Shown piece by piece: positions 1-11,761 of a stretch of DNA of 64,000 nt; the stretch's first letter is position 1; each line of letters opens with the position of its first letter. The stretch is from Whitmania pigra (lineage: Eukaryota > Annelida > Clitellata > Hirudinida > Haemopidae): positions 1,598,501-1,662,500 of the forward strand of contig JAJTWR010000332.1 of NCBI GenBank assembly GCA_021613335.1, given 5' to 3'. The translations under genes were made by a program, and so were the position numbers. Under the pieces are notes generated by a model. That model was not told where the DNA came from. It saw only the letters and a program-made list of their open reading frames with translations, and did no database searches.

Positions 1-3000
1 ACTTTTCAAATAAAATAGATTCAAAATTAACATAGTTATTGTGATTATGCAAATACCATCAAAAAGAAAAATATTTAATGAATGACTTTTTGGTCGAGGA
101 GCTTCGAGAGGATGACCGAAGGTCTGACACCATCCCACGGGGTAAACATCGGGGGAAAAGACGTCCATCCACTGCTCCAACTCTTCCTCGAAACTTTCCA
201 GCCTCACTCTCATCAAACGGCCGGCGATCTTCTTGATCGTCGCCACGCAGACTTGCCTTGACGAACCAAATACAAATGCATTAATATTAATTAAATGTAT
301 TAATCTCCATCAATAAACTGCCACTAGATTGTAGAGGTGATAATCATATCAACAAATATGCCAAGTATTAAGTATTATGGTGATAAGGCCAAGATTAAAT
401 ATTTGTTAATGGCACTAATCAATCATCGTCTCTGATAATGTTACAAACTTTGGGTTGAGTAAATTTGCAGCTTCCACCTTCATTCTAGCTTCAAACCTGT
501 GCAAGGGTTTGTTCTGAAATTTAAAACAACAAAACAAATTGTAGAAATTTAATCTATTTCAGCATTTTTGTTAGAAATTAAGTAAAAGTGATGACCGACC
601 TGGCTAGCAGAGAACAAAACAATCGGTGCCATCATGGATCCGGTTGCTTCCGAATATTCCTTCCAGTCAAATTGCCCATTATAGCCTTGTTAATTTTGAA
701 TTGTTAAATTAAAGTGAAACTCAAAACACTCACAGTCTAAAGATGAAGATTAAAAACTACATTTAACTAGGATTCAATTTTTGAATGAAGGACCAATAGA
801 AACTATTTTATGCCATCGACAAGTAACTCAAAAACATGTTGTTACTTTAAGAATATGGTATAAGACTTCTACATGATGACTACCTATGGGAGGAACAAGT
901 TTGAGGTCGTTGGCCAAACAAAATCCGGCAGGCAGGATGTACGGTGATCTGGCATGGAAGCAAAAGAGATCTCGTTGCAGGTTTTGTTGTTCAAAGGACT
1001 TGACACTGTCCTTCTTCACCATGATGTAGTTGTGCCTGAGCGTTTTGACCACCGTGGCTGCACAGATGGAAGCCGGATTGGATGGATCTACCACCTCAAG
1101 CTTCATTCCCGAAACAAATCTTGCCTGGGGTGGTGATGGCGAAGAGGGAGGAGATCTCAGCGATTTTGAAGGCTCAAATCTTTTGCCTTGAACGTCCAAT
1201 CTGTTCCTCCTAAGCTCTGCAACCTGGTCATGTAAAGTGGTTAATAATTAAGCCACGAACGACGAGCCTTGAAAATTAACTTTCAAAGCCAGACCTCCTC
1301 AAACATCTGTGGAGTAGCATCCATTTCACCAAATTGCTTTTCCTGAAGTTTCTTCATTGACACCTCTTTGTATTCTGTGGATAATTTATTTATTTGTATC
1401 AATCAATTTCTGTGGATAATATATTGTATCAATCAATTTCAATTAATTTGAAGCCGACAAAAAGTGCAACGAACCTGGCGAAGCATCGATATCATGACCA
1501 ACCATGCATGACCACCCAATATGGTGTATAACATCAGATAACGAGTGACAGAAAAAGTAGTTGTCTTCCATCTGGAGTGGGATTATAATATTACAGATTT
1601 ACCAGAATTTTAAGAAATTTTAAACTAATGAGATGGGAAATGAAATCTCTCACCTTGGAATCATCATACTTAAGGACCAGTCTGCCTCCTCTATTTTGCT
1701 CAACAGTAGCAATTTTCATGCAGGAAAGATTGTGCTTACTGATGACTTCAACTTTAATCCCCGGCTTCAGCGGCCCAATGAAATTCTTTTCCCTTTCCTT
1801 CAACTCCTCGAAATCGTCCGACAATGAGAAAGACTCCGACAGTCGGGGTTTCAAGTAACTTTTCCAATTTATATTTTTGTTCTGGAGGCCTGTCATAAAT
1901 AGAGAAATGATGAAATAATTGATAAAAGATTCATCATTGTTTTTACAACTGATATTTGAACATGTTGGTAAAGCTTATTTACCCATAGGTATGACCAGTT
2001 CCCTGTTGTTCAAGGCACACCAGGTTAATGGGTGGATTTCATCATTGAAAAGATGAAGCCAGCAGTCTTTTGAGCAATCATCATCATAACCTTCCAATCT
2101 CACCTTGACCAAGTATCCTAGAATAAGAAGTTCATGTCAGATGAAAGAACACGTTAAAGTTAGAGTTATGGAATGGGCAGGTTAAAATGTGACTCTGTAT
2201 GTAATAATAATAATAATTCACATAGGTATTTTCATTATTACATATCAAAGCATTTGAATGTAAATATGCCTTTACGAGTGAGTGAATAGTATTGGCCTAA
2301 TATATAGGAATGTCAAATTAAGGAATTATTACCAGCAACCCGGATGATGGTGGCAATCCAATATACAGGCACAGATTCGCTGACGCTTTGGTTGATGATT
2401 TCAACCTTTCTACAATCCAGAGGTCGCTGGAACATGTCAGACCTTGAGCACTGTTTAGAGAAAATTATAGCAATTTTTAGTTATGCTTCTATATATACTT
2501 ATTAACAAGCAAGATTTTCACAAACATAAACTATAATAAAAGTTCTTTTTAATTACACACTTGTGATTATTACTACTAAATGTAATATAGAAAAGAAGCT
2601 TGCAATCAATGTAGTTATTGCAGCCAGATGTAACACAAAACCAATGTGATTATTACAGTCAGTGGTAAAACAATTATCATAAACTAAATATTGGTGGCCT
2701 TGAGGTCCTGTGACTCGGACTTACGCCACGATAAAGATTGTCTTATTTGATTCAATTGACTTTTGTAATGGCAGCTTTTCAGAAGAAGAATAATATTGAA
2801 AACCATCATTTTCATGAAAACAATGAAATTAAACTAACTTGTGGAAACTACGTAATGAAACTAAGATGATGAAACTAACTTGTGGAAACTACATAATGAA
2901 ACTAACGTGTGGAAACTACATAATGAAACTAACGTGTGGAAACTACATAATGAAACTAACATGTGGAAAATAACCAACAGGCGCTGCACAAGCATCTTCC

Positions 3001-4601
3001 ATTTCTAAATATTCTCCCCATTCAAATGATCTGTTCACTGTAATTACAAGCTAATTGCAAAAACAGCTTATTAAAATTCTTGTTTATTAAATCTGCATGT
3101 GATTACGTGCATAAAATGTTATGAAATAAATTAAATGCTAATATTTATCTTTTAACAAATAACTAATTAATATTTAATAATAATTAATATTAATATTTAT
3201 CATCACAAACATGCATTGTTCTTTTCCTTTTCCATTTCCTGCTGTTCAGCCCTTTTCCTCATGTTCATAGCAAAGAGCATGCGTCTCTATTAAAATTACA
3301 TCATAATCACTAATCTAGTACATCACCAATATTTATATAGTCTAAAAAGCTAAAACAGCTAAGTAAACATGCATAAAATAAAAGCTTATTAGTCTAAAGA
3401 AAGTGAAGAAAAAAACATTTAAAATAAAAATCACCCTCTCATTGTTCTTGGAGCTGTTGCCATGGTCTCTCATGGAGGAAGAGAAACTTCTCGAACAAAC
3501 GCAACTACAAAATCTCTTTGATGAAGAGAAAAAGGAAGCCACTGGTGCAATGATGTTGCAGAACTCACACTGGTCTTGAAAAGGTAAACGTGTCCATCAT
3601 TAAACCAAGCAATGAATGACATTGATACCAGAAGCTAATTTATGTTTTATATGTGACGCTTACATCACAAATCTCAATTCTGTGCATTTTAAAGGTTCTC
3701 AATTGTAGCTTTATTAAGTGACAATAAAATACTGAAAGCCGAACCCCTGAACGGCGTGCGAGTTGGCTTAGAAGGCTGCGTGCCTGCGAACGACGGTGAA
3801 AGCAGCAGTCGTTACGTGTCGTGTTCGAAACCCAGCTCGCACCGCCAGGGAACGCCATCGGGTAGGGGCGCCATGTAAATCGATTAAGAAGTGCCTTCAC
3901 ATCCTGTTCAGACACATAAGGCACTCAAAAATCAGCTAAATACAAATACAAAAGTTAACATATATAAAAATATATAAAATATATTCCTCAAATATATACA
4001 ACTTTATTTCGCAGATGCATACAAAAGCATTACATTCCTGGTCTTAAAATGTAATGCTTCAACAATAGATGATGATTCAGGTAACATACACATTAATATT
4101 TTAACAGATTAATACAAGTTGTTACTTAATAGTTGTACAATTATGCATTCCAATAAATAGATAAATTAATAAATGAATGAGTATATGAATGAATGGTTTT
4201 ATTTACCCATTTATAATAAATCAATATTGCATGCACACAATATTTTAAATTGGTATCTGAGTAAAATTCAATAAAACCCAAATCTCATTAAATCATGGCA
4301 AGCAAATCATATATTTCAAATCAGTTTTTAATTAAATACAAGTTAATTCAATAATTATTTAACAAAACTTGTTGAAACAATCCACCCATCTATGCATCCT
4401 ATTTCCTCACATATGCATATATCCACATTTCCACTCTTCACAATATAAGGAAAGTCATGTGTCAACCATAAAACATTTCAAATGTTACTTACTGAAACCA
4501 GGTCTAGAGGGCACAGCATTTGCATATTGGATGACATTCGATTTTGTACTAGGAGTTAAACATCCATTTGCAGAACTCAATTCATTTTCACCTCTCATAT
4601 T
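1..4601 (-). CDS. FCS zinc finger + MBT-repeat protein, L3MBTL2/MBTD1-like (3' end beyond window)
   Basis: Polycomb-type chromatin reader; MBT repeats of this family bind low-methylated histone lysines, and L3MBTL2/MBTD1 also carry an N-terminal FCS zinc finger. Seen, in protein order: exon 4493-4601 (possible start Met at 4598, strong acceptor and GTAAGT donor); exon 3435-3574 with the zinc finger (CEFC, then RFCSCVCSRSFSS); linker exon ~3230-3290; MBT1 start ~2966-3030 (FEWGEYLE) and ~2331-2453 (VYWIATIIRVAG); ~1983-2120 (WLHLFNDEIHPLTWCALN); ~1645-1890 (GIKVEVISKHNLSC); ~1474-1573 (IHHIGWSCMVGHD); ~1294-1378; ~880-1225 (GMKLEVVDPSNP, FHARSPYILPAGFC); ~600-690 (FDWKEYSE); ~450-517; and the partial last exon ending at 256 (QVCVATIKKI, DVYPVGWC). 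Four MBT repeats fit L3MBTL2 or MBTD1; the VYWIATI signature slightly favours L3MBTL2, but orthology is not settled. SFMBT proteins also combine a zinc finger with four MBT repeats. The stop codon is not in the window. Confidence 0.88.
2822..2968. repeat. 27-bp tandem repeat (minisatellite) in MBT-gene intron
   Basis: Five to six near-identical copies of a unit resembling ATGAAACTAACGTGTGGAAA followed by CTACATA, in the intron between two MBT1 exons. Copies differ by single substitutions (cgtaatg/cataatg, acttg/acgtg/acatg). Confidence 0.85.
3753..3925 (+). mobile_element. tRNA-derived SINE, copy 1 (intron of MBT gene)
   Basis: A polymerase III-like A box (GTTGGCTTAGAAGG) and B box (GTGTTCGAAACCC) sit at tRNA-like spacing, followed by a body ending in GGCGCCATGTAAAT and a second short tail motif ATAAGGCACT. 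A second copy at 53810-53985 shares the long block from GCGAACGACGGT through CGTTACGTGTCGTGTTCGAA to GCACCGCC. It lies antisense in the intron between the zinc-finger exon and the exon upstream of it. Confidence 0.8.
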
Positions 4602-5455
4602 CTGTGACAGGGAGGTAATTATTTCAAAGATATAATGGAAGGAATGTATGAATACAAAGCACATAAGAGGGATAAGTGATAGGGTCATCATATCCGATTC
4701 AATTTCATGTAAGGACAACTCCAAACGGCGAAAATAATATAATAAACAATTCCGCTTCTACGAACCATAACCAAATATAATTTTAAAAATTAAAAATTAT
4801 CGGGCACTCACAAATTCTAGCAATCCAATCCGGGACCAGTCAGAAAGTCATGTACGAATTAAAAAGCGATCCAAAAGCAAAGTGATTTAAGAACCAAGCA
4901 ACTAAGAAATTAAATTTTAACGAAGAAAAGTAGAAAACACAATTTTGAAAGTTTATCTCCCTCTTTTTTCCTCAATTGTTTACAAGCAGCGCTGAGCATG
5001 AGCAAAGACATGCGCAATGTAAATGTGTTATCTTAAAAAAATAGTTTAGCATTTAATCTAAAATTTATTTTTAAAGTATATAACCGTTTTTTAATAAACA
5101 CATTATATTAAAAAATAATATAATTTTTAAAATTTTGATTTTATTGCTGCCGATTAAAGTAAATATACAATGAATAACGCAAAACTCTTATTATAAGTTA
5201 ACTCCAAATTAATTACGAACATAGTCTCCCACCACTTCTACGTACATGCAATAAATGACGACCATACACCGAGCGCGAAACTTTACCCGTCCGTTACTAA
5301 ATTATCGTAATTGGATATAAGGAAAACACTTCCGTCTGGCAGCGAAGCCACTCAACAAATTTGACTGCAAATATTTATTCGTTATCCAAAATCAACATAT
5401 ATTTTCTAAACAAGGGCGCGTAAAGTATGCTTATGGTAACAGTTTGTGACGGTTA
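4602..5455. other. Intergenic, MBT gene 5' side to PSMD7 3' end
   Basis: AT-rich. An upstream 5'UTR exon or the promoter of the MBT gene must lie here or further up, because the exon at 4493-4601 starts with a good acceptor (CTGTCACAG). No coding segment, RNA gene or repeat recognised. Confidence 0.5.
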
Positions 5456-7277
5456 TTATTTCTTTTTATCAGTGTCTTTCTTGGAGTCTTTGCTGTCCTT
5501 CTTATCACTTTTATCATCAGTCTTGCTCAGAGACTTATCCTTAGTACCTGATTTTTCATCTTCCTTTTTCTTTTCTTTTGCATCCTTGGATCCTTCACCT
5601 TTCTCGCTATCACGATTCTGCACCTATCATGATTTAATGTATAAAATTAGCATGTGTCTAATAAATGCTAATAATTTAAAAAAATTAATAAAATAAGTTG
5701 AAAACTAGCCTTGTTGTTGATGAGGTTATGCAGAGCAATCACAGATCTAATCAGAGCTGATATGTATACCACCAGAAGCTGATCATTCGTTGTCACAAAA
5801 ACGGATCTGACAAAAGACTGCAAAAAAATTGCCAAAATTAATTCTCATTTGTTAAATATGGAAGGAGTTGATTGCTAGTAGATAAAAAGTAACCTATAGA
5901 ATTAAATATCATGGCATAATAATACTTCAAACACTCTTAAATCATACCTGGAGATTTACATCAGGCAAGAGATTGAAGACATCCTGTAGCATGTAGATGA
6001 TTTGATGGTTTATTGGCAGACGACCATTGGCGACCTTATCCAGGTAAGAGTGGATCTCCTTCAACTGAGACACAAGGCCCTTCAAACCCATCAACTGGTT
6101 AGTAATTCTCTGAGAAAGTGTTCCTATAGAGGTATCCTTTATATCCCTGCATGAAATAATAAACACCATCAATAATGAATAAGAAAACAAAATTGGCAAA
6201 GACCAGTTCAAATATTGATAAACATTGATTGTTAAATCAAAAATATTGATACAACATGTGCAATATGTAATAGAATCATAAAGCAGCAAAAAGCATAACT
6301 CCAACAAAATCAGTGGTTGCCATGGAGAAATACATGATATATTTGAGAGTTACAAATGAAAATTAAAATATCTGACCTCAAAAGGTGCTCCACCCCAACT
6401 TCTTCTGCCTCTTCAGCACCAATTTCACTTGGAATATGTTCAAAGGTTTTTGTGGCAGGAGTTCCATCCTTGGAAAAATAGTAATTAAAAATTATTTATT
6501 AAATAAGCAATAAAATTTAGTCACTAGTTTAAAGACTTACATCATGAACTTCTTCAACAGCATAGTAGGCCTCAGTGGGCAGGCCCAAGTTGTTAGGCAC
6601 AGCATCAATTATTACCAGAATCTATTGGAGGAATAATTAACCATTCATATCATGTTTTAAAATCAAATATTGTATGCTTCTAACAAGTGTAACACAAATC
6701 AATAATCTCAATAAAAACTTACTGCATTGGGGACATATTTCCTGATGAGTTCATTGATTATGACATCATTCTGCTGCAATTTTGGCCCAGTGTGGTACCA
6801 GCCAACAATTTTCTCTCTTGCTGAATTTTAAAAATAAATCATTAAGTTAAATTTTGTAGTGCCAATATGATGCTGAGGCCATCTCAAAAAAGATATTTAT
6901 TACAATATATGGCATTGTGTGAATGAACTCACCATTTACTTTTTTGAACATGCTGTACATGTTCTCAAGATAATCATGGTCAAGAAACCATACATCATTT
7001 TCTTTTGTATCTTCATCAAAGGGAACTTTACAAAACAAACACTCAATATAATTCAATCCATTAAATGCATGAATGGTTCAATTTAAGTTGTCACTTTATT
7101 ACCTGCAAAACTATTGGAAACATCAAGCACTCCCTGTCTATTGGCTCCCAACAAAACCCCAACGACTCTTTTGGAGTTACCAATATTTCCCATACGATTG
7201 AAATGATCCACAACGCTCAGTAAAACGAGCGGATGAACCACAACTCGAGATATTTTACTTGGATCGCTGGGTGACAT
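5456..7277 (-). CDS. PSMD7: 26S proteasome non-ATPase regulatory subunit 7 (Rpn8)
   Basis: Lid subunit of the 19S regulatory particle. Its MPN domain pairs with that of the deubiquitinase Rpn11 but is itself inactive. Eight exons on the complement: 7103-7277, 6933-7025, 6723-6820, 6541-6621, 6377-6468, 5948-6146, 5710-5817, 5456-5623. They sum to 1014 nt (337 aa plus stop; human PSMD7 is 324 aa) with all phases consistent. Landmarks are [17 protein letters not shown] near the N-terminus, [20 protein letters not shown], then GWYHTGPKL where active JAMM enzymes have the metal-binding HxH (non-catalytic as expected), [41 protein letters not shown], and a C-terminal tail of about 50 highly charged Lys/Asp/Ser residues. 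The ATG at 7277 matches the family start, with an extra MSPSDPS leader. The intron between 5623 and 5710 appears to use a GC donor. Confidence 0.97.
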
Positions 7278-7656
7278 TTTAACACAGAAAGCAAGCTAAT
7301 GAATGTAAACAAAGCAGAATTGTCCTACAATACGCAAGTCATCAACCAAGAATGGCGATAATGAAAGTGTTTAACTAATGGAACAAAATAAAGATCAAAT
7401 GTGTGTTTATTAGGTTAAAATGTTTACATTATTTTGCAACTTTGTATATATATAATTTTAAAATTTCTCATAAGAAGAGATGAGATTGTAATAAAATTCG
7501 GAACCATGGACTTTCTTCTTATTTAACGAATCGCTAATGTAATTAAGTTTTTTAAATATATTGTTAATTTTTTACCAAATTAAAAATGATACACCATTTG
7601 GTAAGGACCATTTCCGTTTAGGAATCGACCGGGGACCCCGGCCCCGGCTTTTTTGG

Positions 7657-7695
7657 CGACCCCGGCCCTGCCCCGGAAAATTTTAGCCGGGGTCG
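7657..7695. repeat. GC-rich inverted repeat (hairpin)
   Basis: CGACCCCGG at 7657-7665 and its exact complement CCGGGGTCG at 7687-7695 form a 9-bp stem around a 21-nt loop. This is the core of an unusually GC-rich block (about 7627-7695) in otherwise AT-rich DNA, and it abuts the target duplication of the MITE-like element. It may be the remains of another transposon end; function unknown. Confidence 0.6.
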
Positions 7696-8312
7696 TAAAA
7701 CGGCTCCCAGACTATATAACGGAAGAGACGATATAATTAATAACGAATTAGACGTTAAGAACCAATTCGTTATTTCGTCTACCGCAATATTTAAATAACT
7801 TTTTCATGACAAATTTTAACCAACGAATAAAAAATAATATATTTAATTTGTTCGCCAGAGTTTTAGAATTTGTGATCAGGAGTATTGCAAAATCAGTGGG
7901 GCTACATATTTGTTGTAATATTTGTAAGATTGATTGATTGACTGGTTAGTTTTGTTGACCAGTCATAGACGTCATTTGGAGGGGGCAACGGCTTTAGACC
8001 AGATGGTTTTGCTAGGGTCTGCTCCCCCTGAATGTTGGCCAGAAGCCAAAAAATATCATCTTCTCAAGCAATGCAAGGGTTTTCTCCCCTCCCTTTGGAA
8101 AATGCTGAAATGATGTCCTCGATTAAATTCATTCACTCACTCACGCACTCACTATTTGTTTAACATCGATGTTCCCTGTTGGTCGGCATTTCACTGATCG
8201 CAAGCACCATTCAAACTCACTGCAAGAAATGTAGCTGTTTCTGGGGTTTGGGTCAAATACAAACAGGGAGACTTATAACGAATTTAAAAACGTTATAACG
8301 TCTAATTCGTTA

Positions 8313-10529
8313 CAGAGGCGTAGCCTGGGTATTTTGCGCCCGGGGACAAACTATAGAATTGGCGCCCTTTTCCATGTCTATATATTTAATCTTACTGTAT
8401 TACACTAAATTTGAAATTGTAATAAAAATCAAATTTTAATGGCACAAGGCATCCATTTAAAAGTGAAAAACCATTCTACAAATAGTAGCGCATCAGTCAC
8501 CCAATCAGTCAGTCTAAGATGATTTACATGCATAGTAGTCTAATAGTGTTTAAAATAGATTTATTTTTCTTGATTTAACAGTTTCAAACTGATCAATAAC
8601 GTCATCAAAGTCTGTTTTCTCAAGCGTTTCTCTTTCTATACTAAGAAGAGCAAGATCACTGAGACGATCCTGTCCCATTGATGCACGCAGATACGACAAA
8701 ATAAGTTTCAATTTGCTGAATGATCGTTCACAGCTTGCAATTGAAACCGCTATTGCTAACAAAATTTGTAGTGAAATTCGAAAATTCGGAAATACGTCGC
8801 TTCCATAAAGCACAATAAAACCAAGGAGATCCAAAGGAGTTTCTGGTAGAGTTTCAGTTCTCAGCAGCATTCTGGTGAAGAGTTCGTAGCCATTAATGTC
8901 CGTGTCTTAGAAAGTTGCAAAATCTGCACAACTTCGACGAATTTCATCTTCATCTGTGTCAGATGTCAGAAGAGTCTTAACGTCCAGCAGAAATCTAAAT
9001 TTTGTGTTCAGGTCTTTGAGTCGTGAAAAACGTGTTGACATCTCCTGTTGAAGACGATCGAACACATTCTTCATAACACGCATTACTTCCTCTTCTGATG
9101 AGAGTCCTGCATCTCTTGCCAGTTCTCCGGGCATTCTCCTACGTCGCCTAATTCTTCTTTCTACCGGAATATCCCATGCTGTGCATTTTGTTCTGGCGTT
9201 TTCGACCGCAGCCAGGCTCAAATCATCACGAAGCTTGATAAATTCTTGCTCCAAAGATTCAATATCAGTCGCAGCTTCCTTGAAATTTATGGTAGGATCT
9301 TGTAGGCGCTTCTGTGCACGATCAATTTTTCCAAGAACGACATTCCAGAAGTGTAATAAAACTATGAAATTAAAATTCAATATACAGGCCAGTAACTGCT
9401 GTGCACCACTTCTAGTTTCAGGTGTCATAGTGGAGTCTTCCGATAATTTCTCTAGCAATCCAACTAGTTCATCCAGTCCTTCATGGATAGCTTTAACAGC
9501 TTCAGATCGTGCACTCCAGCGTGTTTCAGACTCTCTTTTTACTGTTATGGGAAGAGCTCTTTTTAATTCTTCCCAACGAATTGTTGAATGAGAGAAAAAC
9601 GAATATATGCTTTCAAGTGTTCCAAAAAAAGTTACGACAACAGGATCTTGCTTAGCTGAATACACACCTGCTAAATTTAAGCTGTGGTTGTCACAGTTGA
9701 CGAACAGTGCTCTAGGATTTCTGTCACATATTCGTTGTTGAAGGCCAGATATATGCCCAGTCATCACCGAAGCATTGTCATAACATTGAGCTCGACAGTC
9801 GGCTAGAGGTATCTCATCAGAATTCAGTCTCTCGACGATGACTTTCTCTAGGCTTGCAGCATCTTTTGAATATATCTCGATATAACCTAAAAATGATTCT
9901 TTGATTTTTAACACAAACTATTATTTGAAGCTATCATATAATCAACGGTAATATCAGTTAAAACTAAAAATATAATAACTTTCTTTTGGCAGTTGGCGGC
10001 CACCGGCCCAGTCCAAGCCTGGTGGGTGCGCTCGCTGCAGTGCAACTTTGCGTTAGCCTGATACCAATGGGAGTTTCAGAAATTGTTTTGACGTTTTCAC
10101 GCTTTCACGAATGTTGTTTATCTTTGTCTATATTAGAACAATCACAACCAGTCTCTGATAAAAAGTTTTAATATACCTTAATAGAGTGTAATCCGTTTTA
10201 AACCACAATAAGTTCGTCAACAACACTCTAGTATTACAGTAGTAGCCACTGCAGAGTGCATGCAGAATCCGTATCCTGACTAGCTAGCAGTGGTGGTGGG
10301 CTCACTGAGTTCACTGCGCTGGCAGCAGCATCAACCAGGTCTGGATGGCAGACGTATCAGACGATGGCTCATATCTGCCCTGCTCCAGCCGCCGCTGTTG
10401 GCTAGCTTGTGAGTGTGACCTGTTTTACCAATGTCGCCAAAATTAGGTAACCCTCATTTTGGCGCCCCTGTATCTTGGCGCCCGGGGACATATGTACCCC
10501 CTTGCCCCCCCCCCCTAGCTACGCCTCTG
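8313..10529. mobile_element. hAT transposon with perfect 8-bp target duplication
   Basis: The left terminus CAGAGGCGTAGC (8313) matches the right terminus GCTACGCCTCTG (ending 10529) as an inverted repeat. Both sides are flanked by ATTCGTTA (8305-8312 and 10530-10537), an 8-bp duplication as expected for hAT. A subterminal GCGCCCGGGGACA motif occurs near both ends. The element is 2217 bp, short for this family, and lacks the N-terminal part of its transposase, so it is an internally deleted or decayed copy. A C-tract of about 13 lies near the right end. Confidence 0.93.
8550..9914 (-). pseudogene. hAT transposase (DUF4371/ZMYM1-like), disrupted
   Basis: The open frame 8907-9914 reads QCYDNASVMTGHISGLQQRI, CDNHSLNLAGV and ETRWSAR, typical of the RNase H-like core of DUF4371 hAT transposases. 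A single in-frame TAA at 8907-8909 interrupts it, after which the same frame continues to 8550 with the C-terminal dimerisation motif SIASCERSFSKLKLILSYLR. The N-terminal zinc finger and first catalytic region are missing: the frame is closed by TAG at 9918-9920, just upstream of a GTG at 9914. Almost certainly inactive. Confidence 0.9.
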
Positions 10530-10639
10530 ATTCGTTATTCGTTATATCGTCTCCTTCGTTCTATAGTCCGGCACCCGTAAAACATGTATGAGAAATTTAG
10601 ACAATTAAAAAAAAAAAGCGGGCGTCTATTCCACGTCTG

Positions 10640-10781
10640 AATCCAAGTCATCATAAAATCTCTCATTTGATGAAATAAAATCATCAGGTATTAGTTATAA
10701 AAGCTCTTGAAAGAGGCTGGGATTTGAACTCCAAATGGAGTCGCATCAAGGTTGAAATCTTAATCACTCGTCTACCGTCCC
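10640..10781 (-). mobile_element. tRNA-derived SINE (Ser/Leu-like head)
   Basis: On the complement, GGGACGGTAGACGAGTGATT (A box, tRNA-Ser/Leu style) begins at about 10781 and GGAGTTCAAATCCC (B box) follows about 40 nt later. A non-tRNA body of some 70 bp follows down to about 10640. It does not fold as an intact tRNA, and its head differs from that of the SINE family at 3753 and 53810. Confidence 0.55.
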
Positions 10782-11761
10782 TGGTATTAATAATTTATGA
10801 TAAGTCATAATAGTTCATAATAATAAACAAAATAGTCCGATACTTGGAGCACCTTTGTGGAATAAAGCTGCTCTTAAAAATACTTAGACTTAAGACACAG
10901 TAATGTTTCCTCATTCTTTGGCAAACGTCTGACCACAACTGCCAATTAAAACTGCTTTCACTTTCATCCATCCACTCCAGATTTGCCGCTCTGCTAGCAG
11001 CTCGTTAGGACGTACCTTCCAGAAGGAAAGGATCATCCAAAACACCTACATGTTTTTTTCGGACGGTTTTACCAATTTTTAGTTATGCAACGGACTCTAA
11101 TCAAATGAACAAATTCGTTGTGAAGACACCGGCAGCTCGGCATTTTCAAATTGGTTCTCAAAATTTGTTTATGAAATATAGGTCCTCCCCTCTTTGCGAC
11201 TCCTCCCATTTCCGAGACATGTGTTAGTGGCTTTAAGCCCAAGCCCAAAAAAAGCTATCTCATCTGAGTTGGGCCCCACCCCACATCTAGTTGGATAAAC
11301 TTAAGTGACGTCACTGTTCTAAGGATGTACATATAAATCGAAATTAGTGCTCAACATGCAAACCCAATAAAAGTAGCAGCAATATAATAATTGTACTCAT
11401 TGGGTGAAAATTACTACTGTTTCATAAAAATTCTTAAAAAATGACTTATGTCGCAGATTTTAGACAGCTTGTCTCAGGTCCGAGGTCATTTTTTTAACGC
11501 GTTGAAACAGCTGGTTTTTAGAATTTAAAACAAAAGGTAATAAATTAAATTATATTATATTGCTAATACTTCTTGAACCTTTAAGCCTTAGCGTTTAAGG
11601 GTGATTAAAATTTCACATTTTTGTTACTACATGTATATTCCCACCAATAATCATAAGTCGTCTGCTGATAATTTGCAACTTCCACTTTCAATTCATTTAC
11701 CAGGAAATAAGAAATTAACATGATCTGCTAGATAAAATTTGCATTTCTGTAAAAAAAATTG
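10782..11761. other. Intergenic, SINE to CFAP57 3' end
   Basis: AT-rich with no supported gene. The segment downstream of the CFAP57 stop presumably contains its 3'UTR. No recognisable repeat family. Confidence 0.4.

Larger units (their letters stand above)
7702..10576. mobile_element. MITE-like DNA transposon, split by a later hAT insertion
   Basis: The left end (GGCTCCCAGACTATATAACG, then GAAGAGACGATATAA and AATAACGAATTAGACGTTA) is an imperfect inverted copy of the right end (on the complement GGGTGCCGGACTATAGAACG, then AAGGAGACGATATAA and AATAACGAATTAGACGTTA). It is flanked by identical GTAAAAC at 7695-7701 and 10577-10583, a candidate 7-bp target duplication. Removing the inner hAT (8313-10529) and its 8-bp duplication leaves about 650 bp with no coding capacity, a typical size for a non-autonomous element. 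Superfamily not certain. Confidence 0.75.

Noticed and set aside
9181..9591. Plus-strand ORF of 136 aa
   Set aside because: Antisense shadow of the hAT transposase.
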